From contig JADCRB010000001.1 in NCBI GenBank assembly GCA_021464245.1, forward strand, positions 4,721,186 to 4,785,185: a stretch of DNA of 64,000 bases, written 5' to 3'. Below are positions 1-12,880 of the stretch, piece after piece. The translations under genes and the position numbers were made by a program. A model generated the notes under the pieces. It was not told the DNA's origin. It searched no databases and worked only from the letters and a program-made list of their open reading frames with translations. Numbering within the stretch: the first letter of the stretch is position 1; each line of letters begins with the position of its first letter. The stretch is from Carallia brachiata. Its lineage: Eukaryota; Streptophyta; Magnoliopsida; Malpighiales; Rhizophoraceae.

Positions 1-419
1 CTTATGAATTTTATACCAAGAGGGTGCAAGCTATTAAGTACCTTCAATGCACATCGAGTAAATTGTAACAACTGCCTAGAAGATCACACGATAAATTTGA
101 GTGCGAAATTTTGTGTGTAGATTCTATGTTCTGTCTACTAATTAATGAAAAAGGAATCACATCAAAATTCAAAGTCTTCTGCAAGATATTAACGTTCTAC
201 TAAAAGTTGACATACGGCAAATCCAAGGAATTATAATATGCCATGTTGACATACGGCAAATCCAAGGAATTTTCTTGATGTGATGTTGTATGCACACTTG
301 AGTGAGTTCTTCTTGAACTGGTACTTTTAGAATCTTTCAAACACTACTTTAATGTCCTCCAAGTTAATTTGGTGTTATTTGCTCCTAAACACTAATTCAT
401 TGACACAAAATTCTAAAAT

Positions 420-850
420 CTAATGAAGTATGTCATCGAAGATCTTTTGCATGGCATGTTGACAAATGGCGTCAACTTTCTTTAACCTAAATGGCATAAC
501 TTTGTAATAGTATATGCCTATTGGTGTGTAGAATGTTGTGAGTTCCTCATCTATTGGTCCCATCCTAATTTGGTTATAGCCTAATGAGCTATCCATGAGA
601 GATGACACTTCATTGCTAGTAGTTGTATCGACCGTAATTTTTGTTATAAGGAAAAAAAAGTCATCTAATGGGCATGCAAAATTGCGATCTTTAAAGTCAA
701 AACAATTAACTGTCTATTCTTCTTCCTCACTAGGACTATTTGCTATTTACATTGAATAGGTGACTTTTTGGATGAAACCAACATTAATTAACTTGTTGAC
801 TTCTTCCATAATTTGTAGAATAAGCTTCATAGGAAACTGTCATTACAATG
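420..850 (-). pseudogene. Reverse transcriptase fragment (Ty3/gypsy)
   Basis: The minus strand encodes a recognisable first half of a Ty3/gypsy reverse transcriptase. The segment VNKLINVGFI near 770-810 matches the start of the domain. An in-frame stop and a frame break follow. The piece at 608-420 then reads SSLGYNQIRM, the equivalent of the conserved D-x-x-SGYNQI block, and continues to VMPFRLKKV, a degraded form of the MPFGLKNA motif. The first aspartate of the catalytic site falls at this degraded block. The YxDD motif would lie further left and is not preserved in an open frame. Non-functional. Confidence 0.8.
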
Positions 851-2039
851 ATTTCACTAAATAGACACCTTTCTTTGTTGCTGAGTGGTGCATCGTGATT
901 TTAGGATCAAGTCCAGGAATTTTCTTGAATTGTAAACACATGCTTATATTGACTTCATACTTGGACGAATTCTTGCTTTTCATGTGGCATGAGTCAGGCA
1001 CTCATGAATGTGGGTCAAGGGTCCCCTATGATCTGAGGTTAACTTTTTTTAGTTCATCTATTATGGATTAGTTACCATTCCTCGAGTTCTGGAGGAGCCT
1101 CTTCTATTTCATTGTCTGACGAGTCAGACTCAGTCTTTTTACTTATTGTGACATAAAATGAGGAAAACTTGGTTTCAATCTCTTCATTTGATCGGATTGA
1201 CTTTAGGTTAGGCCTTCCCTCTTTGTCTATAATAGCAATTGTGATGACACATGTGTCATTTGATTGATTTCAACTTTTTAACATAATTGCATAGGTTACT
1301 GTTGATAGTCTAGTTCAGGCCAAGACTTAGAAGATTGAGTGATGGAAACATAGGTGCATTCTATTGGAAGTGTACCTATTGGGTTTGGATTTGCTAAGTT
1401 GTACCATGCCTTAGCCAAGAGCTTCTATGCATTAGGATCAAATCCTTTTCTTTTGGAAGTGAGTTATATTTGACTGCTTTCTTAAGTGGTCTAATAAAGC
1501 TTTTCAATGGTTTAGAGGTTAAATTTTGGTATTTGAAGGGAGTGAGTCTCCTTCAAAATGTAAAGATCTTCTAGTTTCAATCCACAATGTTGTTCCTTTT
1601 GTTTGAGGTCAATACAATGTGAGAAAAGAGGTTGTCATCTTGACGTTTTGACTTTAGTACATAGCATAGGATCAGTGCAGAATCGTAAGATGAAGCGGTC
1701 TCTTGTGAAGAAAAGTTCAGCAAACTGTAGTGATTTCTCATTAGCTGGAGTTTAAGAAGAAGAAGTAACAGAGTCCTTGGCAGCTTCAACCTTTTTTAGG
1801 AGGCCTTCAATCAAAGGAATCTTTGAAGGAGTGACTTTAGAATTTTCTGAGTACAAGTATAAGATTGAGTCGACCAAAGATGACTCAGCTTAGGCAAGCG
1901 GCTTTAAGTCGGCATTGATTTTTTCACATTATTCTTATAATATTTGAAGCACTAATCTAAACTTGACAATACAACTCCTTTTCTATGAATCCAAAGACAA
2001 CTTGGTAACATCTTGTATATGGTATATGTGTTGACCACA

Positions 2040-2245
2040 TGGAATAAGTATTGTAATTGAGGTCATCAATGGTTACGTCCAAGCAAATCATCCCAGTTGC
2101 TCATTGTCCTCCTTGACTGAAGTCATGAATCATCAAGCAGCTCTTTGATAATTCATCAGTGCTAATGTTGAGCTCTTTCATGGTAGATTTTCGAATGATG
2201 TTAGTGATTGAGCTGTTGTCAATTAGGATACGACTAATCTTTTAC
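2040..2245 (-). pseudogene. Retroviral-type aspartic protease fragment
   Basis: The minus-strand frame reads RILIDNSS and then TMKELN, HDFSQGGQ, a stop, and ATGMICLD. This is the layout of the aspartic protease of plant Ty3/gypsy elements, with the catalytic aspartate in the LID segment. The usual glycine after the aspartate is asparagine here, and an in-frame stop follows GGQ. The protease is therefore inactive. It sits between gag and RT as expected. Confidence 0.7.
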
Positions 2246-2618
2246 TCCTTGACATATCATGACACATAGAGAGGTTGATTATAAGGTTTAGAACTTAATA
2301 AAAGATCGTCATATAGTATATATTTGGTCCATTTTATCGTTTGCTGAATTAGGACCACCTAAATGGTTGAGTTTGCGAAGAGCTTACTGACTTGATTTTG
2401 TAAGGTTTTAGATTATTGCAATATCGAAGGCTGTCGAGGATTAGCAAGGAGGCTTTGAACATATTTGAAACCCTCATTTATACTTGACTCTTTATTGTTG
2501 TGTTGTTCCTCCTTGAACTGTGCCATTTCTTTGGGGTAGTAGTACACCATGATAGACTTGAAAAGATAGTGATTTGGCTAGCTGACATCACTTCCTCCCT
2601 ATCCAAAATGATTTAATT

Positions 2619-3340
2619 TTAATTTTTGAGTTTCATAATTAACTCCTTTAAGGTGAAGCACTTCTCTGAAACATGGCTAACTATATATTGATATTTGTAG
2701 AATTTCGAAACATCAAACCAATTTTTCTCCTCGGGTCGCTTGGGGTTCAAGATTTCTAAGAGTTTAGCTTTTAAAAGTTGGTCAACAATACCTGGAACAT
2801 AAGAGTCAGGAGATGGCTCATTATGTTCTATCTCTCGTAACATCACTTTTTGCTTTTTTTGTTGTTTCAGCTAACTTATTAAGGCTTGAACATTTACTTT
2901 TTCTTTGGCTCTAACTTTCACTTGTGAAGTATCAATAGCCGATGCTTTCTTGACTTTCTCGATTTGTTAAATTTCTTGAATTCTTTGTTGTCTTTGAGCT
3001 GGTCTAATTTTCAAGGATCTTTACTTCAAGAGGTATAAATGCTTATCTCTATATCGTGGGTTTGAGTCACGAGTTCTTCAAACCTTTGGGATTTGATATA
3101 TTGTAGGAGGTACAATAGCTCTTATTGCTTTCCTTGAGTACATATTTCTACAGCGGGGTTTCCATCAAGCAATCTAGGTTGAGCACGCATTATATATTTA
3201 TGTATTCGATAACAGCTCACTTTCATTTGTTTGGCGTTAGTAAGTACTATAGTGCTTATAATTCGATGGCTGCTAAATAATCTATTAAGAAACTCATGTT
3301 GGAGTTGTTCCCAACTATCAATTAATTCTAGTTCGAGATT
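2619..3340 (-). pseudogene. gag fragment (Retrotrans_gag) of the gypsy element
   Basis: The minus strand from 3340 down reads ELIDSWEQLQHEFLNRLF, then ISTIVLTNAKQ. This is the conserved capsid core of plant gypsy gag (W-x-x-L-x-x-x-F-x-x-R-F). The later piece at 2846-2619 reads FYKYQYIVSHVSEKC and FTLKELIMKL. It matches the degenerate segment that follows the capsid in this element class, where K-Y-C-x-x-H-x-x-x-x-H is usual. A stop after CTQGKQ near 3145 breaks the frame. The open plus-strand frame at 3231-3434 is only a shadow of this gag. Confidence 0.75.
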
Positions 3341-3540
3341 TGTGAACTATGTGAAGGCGTTGTCTTTCAGTGGAGCAGACGAATTGTTTCACCATAAGTT
3401 CCTATATTGTTGCAGGTCTCAAAAAAGTGGGTGATGTGTTGCTTATGATCGCCACGTCCATCGAATTGTTGAAGGTTGGGTAGTTGGTAGCTCAAAGACT
3501 TGCTGAGTTGTTCAATCTATCTCATATACATTGGATTTAC

Positions 3541-4056
3541 TTTTGTGAACTTTGAAATTGTATACTTTGTTACAAGCAGATTGTATTTGTTATTATGTCA
3601 TGTAATTGTTTCTTCCTAGTCCAAAATGAATATTTAATTGGATGTATGAGCTCTTGGAAGCTGATGTTGTGCTACCTTGAGCTTAACTATTTTTCTTTCA
3701 CCCTATAATTTGTATCTAAGCGTTGGATCATTAAAAATTGAAATTGCTATTAGATGGCTATACTAATTTCTTAAATTGAAATTGAAATTGTGTGTCATCC
3801 TTGTTTCCTTTTGTTCATTAAAAAAAAAAAAACAAAGAACACAATGTGTAACAATATTGAGTGTTTCACCTACTTTGAGTTTAACTATTTGTTCCCTTGA
3901 TTCATGTCTTTGTTTTGCTCGGTCTTACCGTGCATCGATTCTAAACCTAAAAGGCCATAATACTTAACCATTAGCGGAGTAAACCTTTGTTGCATGTACG
4001 AGCTTTATGCTAGAGAGAGATTGCTAAAATAAAATAATAATAATAATAATATAGAG

Positions 4057-4092
<36 letters not shown>

Positions 4093-5390
4093 ATAATAAA
4101 GAGATTGTAATGTATAATAATTACATTCATCTTTATATGTATGAGCTTTAATCTAAAAACTAAACGCACGAAGAGAGACAGAGAGAGACAGAGAGTATAA
4201 ATGATTGGGAGATAGACAAAAAGAAGAAGAGAGATTTTTTGACAAAAAGTCAAATTTTCAATATTTAATTTGCATAACTTCACCAAAAGCATAAAAATAT
4301 TTTTGGTATCACTACAGAACATCAAAATAGAAAATATTGTTATAGAATTCCATTTTCTTCAACAAATATTTTCCACAAATATGTTATTTTCCAGCAAACA
4401 AATGAATGCAAATCTTGACTTCTAATGTTGCATGCTATCACAAGATCTCTACTCATTATGTTTTTTTTTTCTTAGTCCTCTGTTTTTTTAACATTATTTT
4501 TCATTTGCTATATTCTTAATTTACAAATACCAGTACTGAAGTTAAAATAAAACTAAGTTATTACTTTTGTATCTGTGTGTGCTTAATTTAAAAAATATTA
4601 AAAATTCTTATATTCACAAGATCTCTTCTTCAATTCTAAAATATTGGAAGACTTTCATATTAAGTAGACTAATTATTGTAATTAAAATTCAAGCATGCTA
4701 ACTTTAAAACACTAACATAGTACAATTCAAAAAAAAAACCCTTAAATCAAATTAGAATCTATTTAGCCAATTAATCATTATTAAAAAGTTTTTATTATGA
4801 ATTAAAATATGAAACAATATGAAATTTTATATTATTGTTATTTTTAATTATTCAATTTAGTTTAATAGTTTGTCTTATTAATTTTGAACTTATAAGAAAT
4901 TAAGATTTAAATTCTATAAATATTAATGATATTGTTTAAAATTTTCCATTTTATCTATAGTTAGAAATTTAGTTTATCTAATTATAATTTGATACGTGTT
5001 ACAATTTACTTAATTTATATTAACGATAAAACTTGTGTAATACAATACGCTTAATTGAGGAAAATAAAAGAAAAATAAAAAATTTGCTTCAAAAACAGAA
5101 AAAAAAAATTATGTCTAAATTCCCTTTTTTGTTTTCTTAGAGGAAAAAAAATCAAACATTTTTTTTATTAAAAGGAAAATACTATGGAAATTTATTTTTT
5201 TTTTTTTTTAAATAAAACACAAAAATACAATTTTTAACAAATATGATAAACTCGCACGCCGTGAAGATATAATACTAATTTTAGGATAAAAGAAAAAAGA
5301 ACTTTTCAAAATTTAATAATTTAAAAGATTTTTTTTGGCCCAATCAAAAATTATTTTTACTTATTTTTTGAGCAGAAAAAAAAAGATCTA
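3541..5390. other. AT-rich intergenic stretch, no gene seen
   Basis: No coding region is recognisable. The sequence is strongly AT-rich with long A and T runs, a short (AAT)n tract near 4032-4050, and a (GA)n microsatellite at 4061-4088. Open frames here come from homopolymers and the microsatellite and have no recognisable protein. Confidence 0.7.
4061..4088. repeat. (AG)n microsatellite
   Basis: About 14 uninterrupted AG units, followed at 4168-4195 by shorter interrupted GAGACA units. Confidence 0.95.
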
Positions 5391-5394
5391 GTTA

Positions 5395-5692
5395 CTGGCG
5401 TGTCAATTATTGAATATCTGGATCAGGTTCGGGGGAAACCCCTATTTGAATAGTCGTTTAATAACCTCCAAAGGAGTCAGACCCACTATGCAAATACTAG
5501 TAGGGCAAACAAGACTTCGTCACTTGTGTCAAGATGGGCGAGTCTAATTCCAAATGCGGCTCACAAGCTTTTGCTGTTTTTGTGGTCACCTCGCATTGAT
5601 AAAGGGAGAATATACTGCGCTGAGACTTGAATTCGAGACGCGGAGTGTGGAGAGACACTAAATTACTATTGAACCATTAATTCATACAGCAT
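5395..5692 (-). mobile_element. tRNA-derived SINE-like element
   Basis: Read on the minus strand from 5692, the sequence starts with a pol III A-box-like stretch (TGGTTCAATAGTAATT) and, about 30 bases on, a B-box-like stretch (GTCTCGAATTCAAG). A less AT-rich body of about 250 bases follows and runs down to about 5395. The body stands out clearly from its very AT-rich flanks. Two other places in the window, 15972-16070 and 49500-49692, have the same A-box/B-box layout. The family was not identified and target-site duplications were not resolved. Confidence 0.45.
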
Positions 5693-5750
5693 AAAAAATT
5701 ATTTTTACAATTTTAAAATACATGTGCATTGTTATTATTTAGTTTTTTAA

Positions 5751-6216
5751 CCATTGGTTGGCTAACTCAAAAACTTAAAAACTTATTATTTTATTTTTTC
5801 ACGAAGAGAATCCTTTATGATCCAAATGAGGATTCTCACGTCTGTGTGCCCGATGAAAAATTTATAACAACTAAGCTAAGCTATCTCACTCCCTTATATT
5901 TTTGTCGTAGTTTCGGTTTTCACTTCATTTTTTATTCCGTTAACCTTTTAGGAAAAAAAGTAGTTGCTACGCCACTTTTCTTAAACACATCGTACCTAAT
6001 GGTTAAAAACGTAATAAGTGACTTTGACATTAGTTGTAGATACGATGAGTCACATATTGGTGATACTTTTTTGTGTTAAAAATTTATTATTATATTTTTT
6101 TATTGAGGAAATTATTATTAATTAGATAGATAATAGAGAGAGAGCATAATAATAGCGTAACTAACTTGCGCCATCTCGGTTTTTAAGTTTTTAGTTTTTG
6201 AGTTAGCCAACCAAAA
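5751..6216. mobile_element. Candidate terminal-inverted-repeat element upstream of the p24 gene
   Basis: The left end (5756-5783) begins GGTTGGCTAACTCAAAAACT. The right end (6180-6213) is its inverted repeat, with one extra TTTTTAG unit. The arms match over about 28 bases and lie about 400 bases apart. The inside encodes nothing recognisable; the 116-codon open frame has no known family. No convincing target-site duplication was seen. The right end lies about 150 bases before the p24 start codon, so the element probably sits in that gene's promoter or 5' UTR. Confidence 0.45.
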
Positions 6217-6366
6217 GAAGCTATGATCCCGTCCTTTCTTCATCTTTCTTCTATTCTATCCTGTTCGTAAATCCGGACGACCCAGAAGTTCGCAGACAGA
6301 GAGAGAGTGACTGCTAAATTATTATTAATAATCACATTTCAGAAAAGAGGGACTGGTTTGGAGGAG

Positions 6367-9300
6367 ATGAGTGTGGCGGTGGGGTTGCCATTATTATCGT
6401 GGTGGGTGGTGGTGGTGGTAGTGCTTGGGATTGGGAGCAAGAGGAGCGAAGGCATGTGGTTCAATCTGCCTACCATGGGCACCAAGTGTGTCTCCGAGGA
6501 ACTCCACAGCAACGTTGTCGTTTTGGCTGACTATGCTGTCGTTTCCGATGATCAACCCCGCGTCCCCAGCATCTCTATCAAGGTCTTCCATGCCTTCTTC
6601 TTTCTTTGCTTTTTCCTTTTTCGGAATTAGTTTACAATATATTATTTTTTTATTATTATTATTATTCTTATTATTATTTTCATCATCATTATGATGTTCA
6701 TGTTGTTGTTGTTGTTGTTATGCTGTGGCTGACTCTTTCTCGTTCAGTGGTAGTATTTTTGAACGCACTTATATGTTATGTATCTTCGATTCCTTTCTAT
6801 AAAAAGAGCATAACTGATGTGGAGAATGTTTTAAAATGCATCTTTAAGTTGTTTAGCCATAACGGCCAAACTGAAGCCATGTTTCCTACTTTTATGTTTA
6901 CAATACAAGTAATCTTTTGTTTAAAAAAAAAAAAGAACAGAAAAAGAACACCAAAAAAAAAAAAAAGGACAAGCAAAGGAGGAGGTGCCTGTTCAGATAG
7001 AATAGGATAGGATAATTTGCATGTTTGAAATGGGAGCTTTGCTTTTGGAAAGGGGATGTAAACAATATAGTTGTTTGTTCAGGAGATGAATGACGAAGGG
7101 AAGGTGGAAATATGTGTCAAAAACCACCTCCATCGTCAAAAAACTTTCATCCTGAAAATGTTTTGCGTACCTTAAACCTGAACTTGGGTGTAACAGAATT
7201 TCAACTTTAACATTATTCTTCAAGGGTGTGCCCTACTCTTTCTCAGTGTAGAACTTCAAACATTATATGCAATATTGGTTAAAAGGAATTTAGCCTACTG
7301 CTTGGCTAGCTATTAGCATTGTACATTCTTCGATGCACTAGATAATCTTCTCCATTCCCTCCTCTTAACAAAAGTGGTAAACATACAGGTCTGGTCCAGT
7401 TCGGGCTGTGATGGGTTCATCAGGTTTTACGTATATTAGGTTTCAATTCTTTTGGGTCTGGGGTATTAGGTTCAGACTAATCAGATTTTAGATCATCTCA
7501 TAATCTAATTATTCAGATTTCGGGTTATTTATATTTCAAGTGTTTCAAGGTGCGGTCATTGTCTTTCTAGTTAATGTTGGTTGAGTCAAGTTGGATTTCA
7601 GGGACTTAAATCAGGTTATTCGTGTAGATTTGGTTTTTGCCACCTCTACTTTTTACGTGTTAGGCAGCATCTACCCAAGAATAAATGACCTAGCAAGTTG
7701 TCATCTTTATTTTGAACTATTAGATCAAAAAAATATCTTAAGTTATTTGTAGCTTGCAGCATGGAACGTAGATCTTAGAAAATTTGGAATAAGCATTAAT
7801 GAAGTACAAGTGATTGCAAAGAAGCAATGCATATACATACCCTATTTGACATGTCCATCATCTCTATTTGAGATTTGGTATGAGTGAAAGCGTTTTTTTG
7901 GAGGGGCCCCAGAACTGCTATAAGAACACAAGGCCCAATACCGGCATAAAGCAAGTCCTAGATTTCCAATTTGAAAAGAGATGTTGAGGGATTAAGGACC
8001 CTGATTATATGTTACATCATGGACCCAATTCAAATCTTTCTTTTTTGTTCTGTTTTTTTTTTTTTTTTTTTTTTTTCCAGTGAAGAATTGTTTGTCCCTT
8101 CAAAATATGAAAATATCAATTCACAACTTCTAACACTATCCGCATCTGCCAAGCATTATTGATTTTTTAGATATTGATTAACTGATGGTTGAAACACAAG
8201 CTAGTCAATTAGGCGATAGATCAACACCAAAATGCTATGGGAACCTGGGAATCTTGCAACTCCTATTCAGTGTTGGAGTTGGATTCCTTTATGGCCAACC
8301 GATCATTACTTTGACAAAGAGAAAGTAAGTCAAGTTTTGGTAAAACGTTACTCTTCTTTTTTCTTTTTTCTTTTTTTGCCCGTAGTGAACTTCTAATTCC
8401 TTTTCATCTCCTTGCTTGCATGCCCTCTCATTTCAGCTTTCATCTTCCTCAGGTGACATCGCCATTTGGGAGCACTCTTCATCGAAAGGAGAATGTGTCG
8501 CTCGGTCATTTTGCATTCACAACTCATGAAGCTGGCAACTACCTAGCATGTTTCTGGATGGATGATAACAACCAAGGAGACGGAGAAGTAAGTGTTAACC
8601 TTGATTGGAAAACTGGCTATTCTGCAAAGGATTGGGAATCAGTTGCCAGAAAAGAGAAAATTGAGGTGAGAACTTTATCTTTCCTTGATGAGTGCACTCG
8701 TTCAAAAGAGAAAGCATGCCAAATTGTTTCCAGGTAGGGATTTTGTATTCAATAACAATGGCTTTTTTTTACGAGTGCCTTTGTGAGTTAAAAATGTTAA
8801 TCTTATAAATTCCCATTTTAATTGAACATCAAGAGTTAGCTCGGTTTATAATGTACGTTGGTTTCATTACCTAGTCGTTTCAGCTTTTAATTAAGGGTTT
8901 GTCTAACATGATAATTACTGCTGGTTTTTTCGTTTGTTTCATCTGTGTTCTGGCCAGGCCTAGTTTGGTGGTTAAGCACTGAAACTCCTTCCAAGGTTGA
9001 CATCATTTCAGTTCAGCCACATGCTATTTGTGTCGACTGTCTAGCACTTTTGGTTCCAATTTGGTTCTGCCCTTCATTTAGTGAAAGTTCAAAAATGGGA
9101 TACGGTCTAGCACTTTGAGTCTAAACTCTAATATCCATTAAATACAAAGTTGTGAAAAGCTTCCACAAAACTTGTAGTTACCTGCATCTCTGATTGAATC
9201 TTTCATTCATATGATATCTGTATTGGCTATGTGGGAACTTTGCTATGTAAATAAAAGTTGATGTGATATAAGATTTATTGGTGGATGTGTTTCCTTAACC

Positions 9301-9817
9301 TGAACACCATCACATGAATAGGCAGCAATAGAAGGAACAATACATGATGATGACTGACTTTAGGCCTCGAATATCTGTTGCGGATCTTGTTAGTTCTGTT
9401 GACATGGAAGCTTGAATAATAGGGCCGACTTTGTCAGCTATTGCTAATTTCTTTCTTCGTTCCCCAACTTTGTCTTCCTTATATCTATTCCTGTTGCCCA
9501 AATGTAGGGCGTTGAGCTTGAGCTGAGAAAACTTGAAGGAGCAGTAGAAGCCATCCATGAGAATATACTTCATCTCAAAAGCAGGTAGATTTGTGTGCAC
9601 TCAGCTCTTTAAAATAGTTATTTCAACTTACCCGACGTGCCAGTTTTCCAACTTGTCTAATTTTGCTCTCAGGGACGCAGAGATGAGGACAGTGAGTGAA
9701 ACAACAAATGCTAGAGTGGCATGGTTTAGTTTTATGTCGGTAGGCCTCTGCATTGGAGTCTCAGTTCTGCAATTGTGGCACTTGAAGCAGTATTTCCAGA
9801 AGAAGAAACTTATATAG
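6367..9817 (+). CDS. p24-delta-like transmembrane emp24 (GOLD) domain protein
   Basis: Exons are 6367-6582, 8453-8665, 9508-9584 and 9673-9817, all with GT-AG borders that keep frame, giving 651 nt and 216 aa. p24 proteins are type I membrane receptors that cycle between ER and Golgi in COPII and COPI vesicles. Visible features are a signal peptide (residues 1-29), a GOLD domain with two cysteines (C41 in TKCVSEE, C105 in NYLACFW), a sequon NVS at 86, a coiled-coil region at about 144-180, a membrane span at about 184-206, and a cytosolic tail ending QYFQKKKLI. The tail carries an aromatic motif and the KKxx dilysine signal for COPI. Length matches the family's roughly 210-220 aa. The start was chosen because it opens the signal peptide and has no in-frame alternative before it. 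Intron 1 holds a hAT-like insert (7370-7650). Confidence 0.95.
7370..7650. mobile_element. hAT-like non-autonomous element in intron 1 of the p24 gene
   Basis: The left end reads AAGTGGTAAAC. The inverse of the right end reads AGAGGTGGCAAAAACC, so the termini form short imperfect inverted repeats of the GGTGGCAAA type seen in plant hAT elements. The inside is rich in GGTT/GGGT strings (TCGGGC, GGTTCATCAGG, TTCGGGTTATTT). A longer element with the same end type is at 47393-48075. No clean 8-bp duplication was found. Confidence 0.4.
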
Positions 9818-9984
9818 ATACTCGTAATCAAATTATGTCCCTTCGTAAAGCAAGATACTTTCAGGTTTATTTCACTTCTTTTTACTGCGCGTTGTGGCCT
9901 GAAATTTTGATTCCATAAATAGAACTGTAACTGTATTCCAATTCTTTTTTTTTTTTTTTTTTTAGGTTTCTCTTTTGCAGTTGA

Positions 9985-11610
9985 TTTGCCCTTCGTTGGA
10001 ACCAGCGATTCCAAAGTAAACCGGAACCAGCGGTTCAATTTTTAGAAACAATTCCAACCTATTTAAAAATAAAATAAAATAAAATAAACAGTCCACGTGT
10101 CTGGACTGTTACTAATCAACGGTCCAAATCTCTTGACCATTTGAAAGGCAAAAGTCCTAAATTTTTTCCAAAAAATTTAGGGGCTTTCTTTTTTTTTATA
10201 AGTGAAAAAAAAAACTAGAGAAATTTAATGAAATAAACACATTGATGTATTTTTGTAAAACATATTTAAGTGCTTCTAGTTACTTATATAACAATTTAAC
10301 TAATTCTTATCTGCAAAGAAAACTCACATGACTAGTTGCTCTCTTAAAAAGAACTCATATAAAATGAACATTAAAGATTGATAACAACTTTAAAAACTTA
10401 AAACAATTTAGAATACAATTGCAAAAATGTCAAAAAATTCAGAATTTTTGGAGGACTTACCTCTGAAAAACATTCGAGTTTTCTGACGTAACCGACAGAA
10501 CGACTTTACCATCCTGACTGGTTGAATCATTTTGCAATGTTTATGCAAAGAATTTCTTAGGTTGATTGGGAAGAGCTAGTCGAGATTTGGTGTCCAGTCA
10601 CCGATGAGGATTGCGCTATGAAATCTGTCCTTACCGGGGAGTACAGGCAAGAGTCCTAATTTCTTTTTATGGAAAAATGGAAAATTTTGGGGGTTTTTTT
10701 TTTTTCTTTTATATATCAAGAAATGAGGAAAACTTAACAAAATATGCACATAAACATATTTTAAGAAAATATTCAGGAATTTTTATATGGTTTCCGTCAA
10801 GTCAAATTATGTATCTAACGATTTGACTAATTCATATGAAAAAAAAAATTACTTAAATGGAGTTACAATCTAAGATTTGATACTAATTTGAAAATTAAAA
10901 AAAATTGAATTTGATTGCAAAAATTCCCAACAGTTTAAGGACTTTTAGAGGGATTGTCTCAAACTTTCCGCCTTACTCGTCTTCTGTCAGACCTTAAACT
11001 TTCACATGACATTTTTTTTTTTTTTGTAATTTGAATATTTTTAAAAATTAAAAGTTGAAAATTTAAAATAATAGAGGTGAAATGGTAGCAAGTATGAAAA
11101 GAAAAGGAGATTAAGAGCATAAACAAATTTATTTTTTAGGGGTAAAAATATAAGTAAATAATTAATCTTGATTGGCAAATACATGTTACGATTAGAAAAA
11201 AAAAAAAAAAGAGTAATTGTGAGAAAAGAATTATGTGAAAATAAAAGAAATGGAAGAGTGTTTTTGTAGTTAAATTTTGGAAAAAGAAAGTAGGAAAAAG
11301 CGTCGGACCGTTTTAAAGTACATGAAAATTTGGCAGTGCTCAGTTTTCCTTTTTTTTTTTTTTTTTTTTTTGGCTTTTCTTTGAACACTGATTCATGCCG
11401 AAAATATGGAACCAACGGTTCTACTTCCAGTTCGGTTTACGGTTACAATTGCTATTTTGTCTTTGGTAGGTACGAATTGTAGTCCGATTACCCTTCCATA
11501 GCACCAATTCCGAGTCATTCCGTTTCCAGTTTGGTTTTGTTCGAGTTAGAATCGAAACCGTGCGCGTACCAAGCTGAAGGGACAAACATGTCCACTCCTA
11601 CATGAAGGAG
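9985..11610. repeat. Imperfect foldback repeat region between p24 and RETICULATA-related genes
   Basis: Near 9990-10040 the sequence contains GGAACCAGCGATTCC and GTAAACCGGAACCAGCGG. Near 11400-11445 it carries the rough inverse (GGAACCAACGGTTC and GTTCGGTTTACGG), so the block folds back over about 1.4 kb. Inside, two related AT-rich segments recur at about 10150-10320 and 10660-10830. Each begins CAAAAGTCCTAA or CAAGAGTCCTAA. This looks like a degraded non-autonomous transposon with an internal duplication. No coding capacity was recognised. Confidence 0.35.
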
Positions 11611-12186
11611 AAAACGAATTTCCTGTGTGTTATTCCTTTTGGTGGGGAGAACAATGAAGGTCAAGTTTCAAGCAACCATTGTTGAGCAGAAAAAACAGAC
11701 AAGGAGCCGAGGGTGTAAACGTGAATTGAATTGACATCAGGTAACTTCCTATCTAATGATGGCCAACTTGGCTCTCCACTCCGATAACAGAGAGTGCCAT
11801 TTGCCAATATATAAATAGTCCTTTTGCCAGTGCCTAAGGTACAGTCCGAAATTTTGCAATACGAGATATGAACTTATCATTGTTATGAAAAAAATGCAGT
11901 TTGAATTCCCAGTCGACAGAAAAATTCGAGTACCGGCAAAGTACTACAACAAAACGGCTGTAGTAAAAGCAAAACGGCTGACTACAAGAATCTCTAAGTT
12001 ATCTTTCCCCACCAAAATATGCTTTAGGCGATACGTCTTGCTTTCGTCGCCCAGTTGTTAATCCTCAGCAACGGTAGGTAGTAATCATAATGGGAAAAGA
12101 CTTCATGTGCTGTTGTGCTTTGGTCCTCAAGATTTGATGCTAACCGGTGACAAAATTTTAGCTGTGTTGCTGTGAGTACAAGTAAG

Positions 12187-12849
12187 CTACACAGAACCTG
12201 CAGACACCTTTTTTCGCACAATCCTCTTTCTGCGGGCCCTTGGCACTGGTGCTTCCCCATCCATGGAATCCACATTCCCTTGTTTTATGCCAAGGAGGCC
12301 AAGCCCGGAAGTAAGGACTTTCTTTGAGATGAACCATTTCGAAGATGGTGCGACAACATCGTCTGACGGTCTGTTGTAAGCCTTCAAAAGGTTATCTGAA
12401 TGAGCAAGAGGGTCTGCCTCCATTCCAAGCCAGGCCAGCCTTGACGTCTCTCCTATTTGAGCGTTCAAAATCCTGCATGGTACCCAGAACAAAACATTAG
12501 ACACTTACAAAGAGGCAACAAAATTTGTTCCAAGGACAAACCCAAAATAACCACAGCATCAATTAAACAGGTGCACAGAAGCTTTATCAAAGCTTAAAGA
12601 CAAGAACCACAAGAGTTCTAGTCCAAATATTCATCATACCCCCTGAGAATATATTGCTTGAGACCCAAGTCCTCATAGAAACCAAGTAATGAAATTTAAC
12701 TTCATGCTCAACATTATCTAGCACTTAGCCGGCGGACTTTTAATGATGGATCAAAATTTTTTCAAAACAGAACAGTAAAGAGAATGGGAGATCCAATATT
12801 GTGTACATGTGTGTGTGTGTGTTGGTTGGGGGTGGGGTGGGTGGGTGGG

Positions 12850-12880
<31 letters not shown>

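Larger units (their letters stand above)
1..3540 (-). mobile_element. Ty3/gypsy LTR retrotransposon remnant, gag-pol internal region
   Basis: On the minus strand the order from high to low coordinate is gag (about 3340-2619), aspartic protease (about 2245-2040), a linker, then reverse transcriptase (about 850-420). This is the gag-PR-RT order of a Ty3/gypsy polyprotein. The frame is broken by many stops and shifts, so the copy is dead. The linker still shows a family-typical stretch, reading FDPNA, stop, KLLAKA, near 1400-1450, and an acidic IEEAPPELE segment near 1090-1120. The window starts inside RT, so RNase H, integrase and one LTR would lie to the left. I could not identify an LTR to the right of gag. 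Confidence 0.85.

Noticed and set aside
3231..3434. Plus-strand 67-codon frame in the gypsy element
   Set aside because: It is the antisense shadow of the minus-strand gag domain.
4005..4325. 106-codon Leu/Ser-rich minus-strand frame
   Set aside because: It is made of translated GA microsatellite and AT-rich DNA; no domain was seen.
8950..9060. tRNA-like head (TAGTTTGGTGGTTAAG) in intron 2 of the p24 gene
   Set aside because: The A-box-like motif is present but no good B box follows, so a SINE or tRNA gene is not supported.
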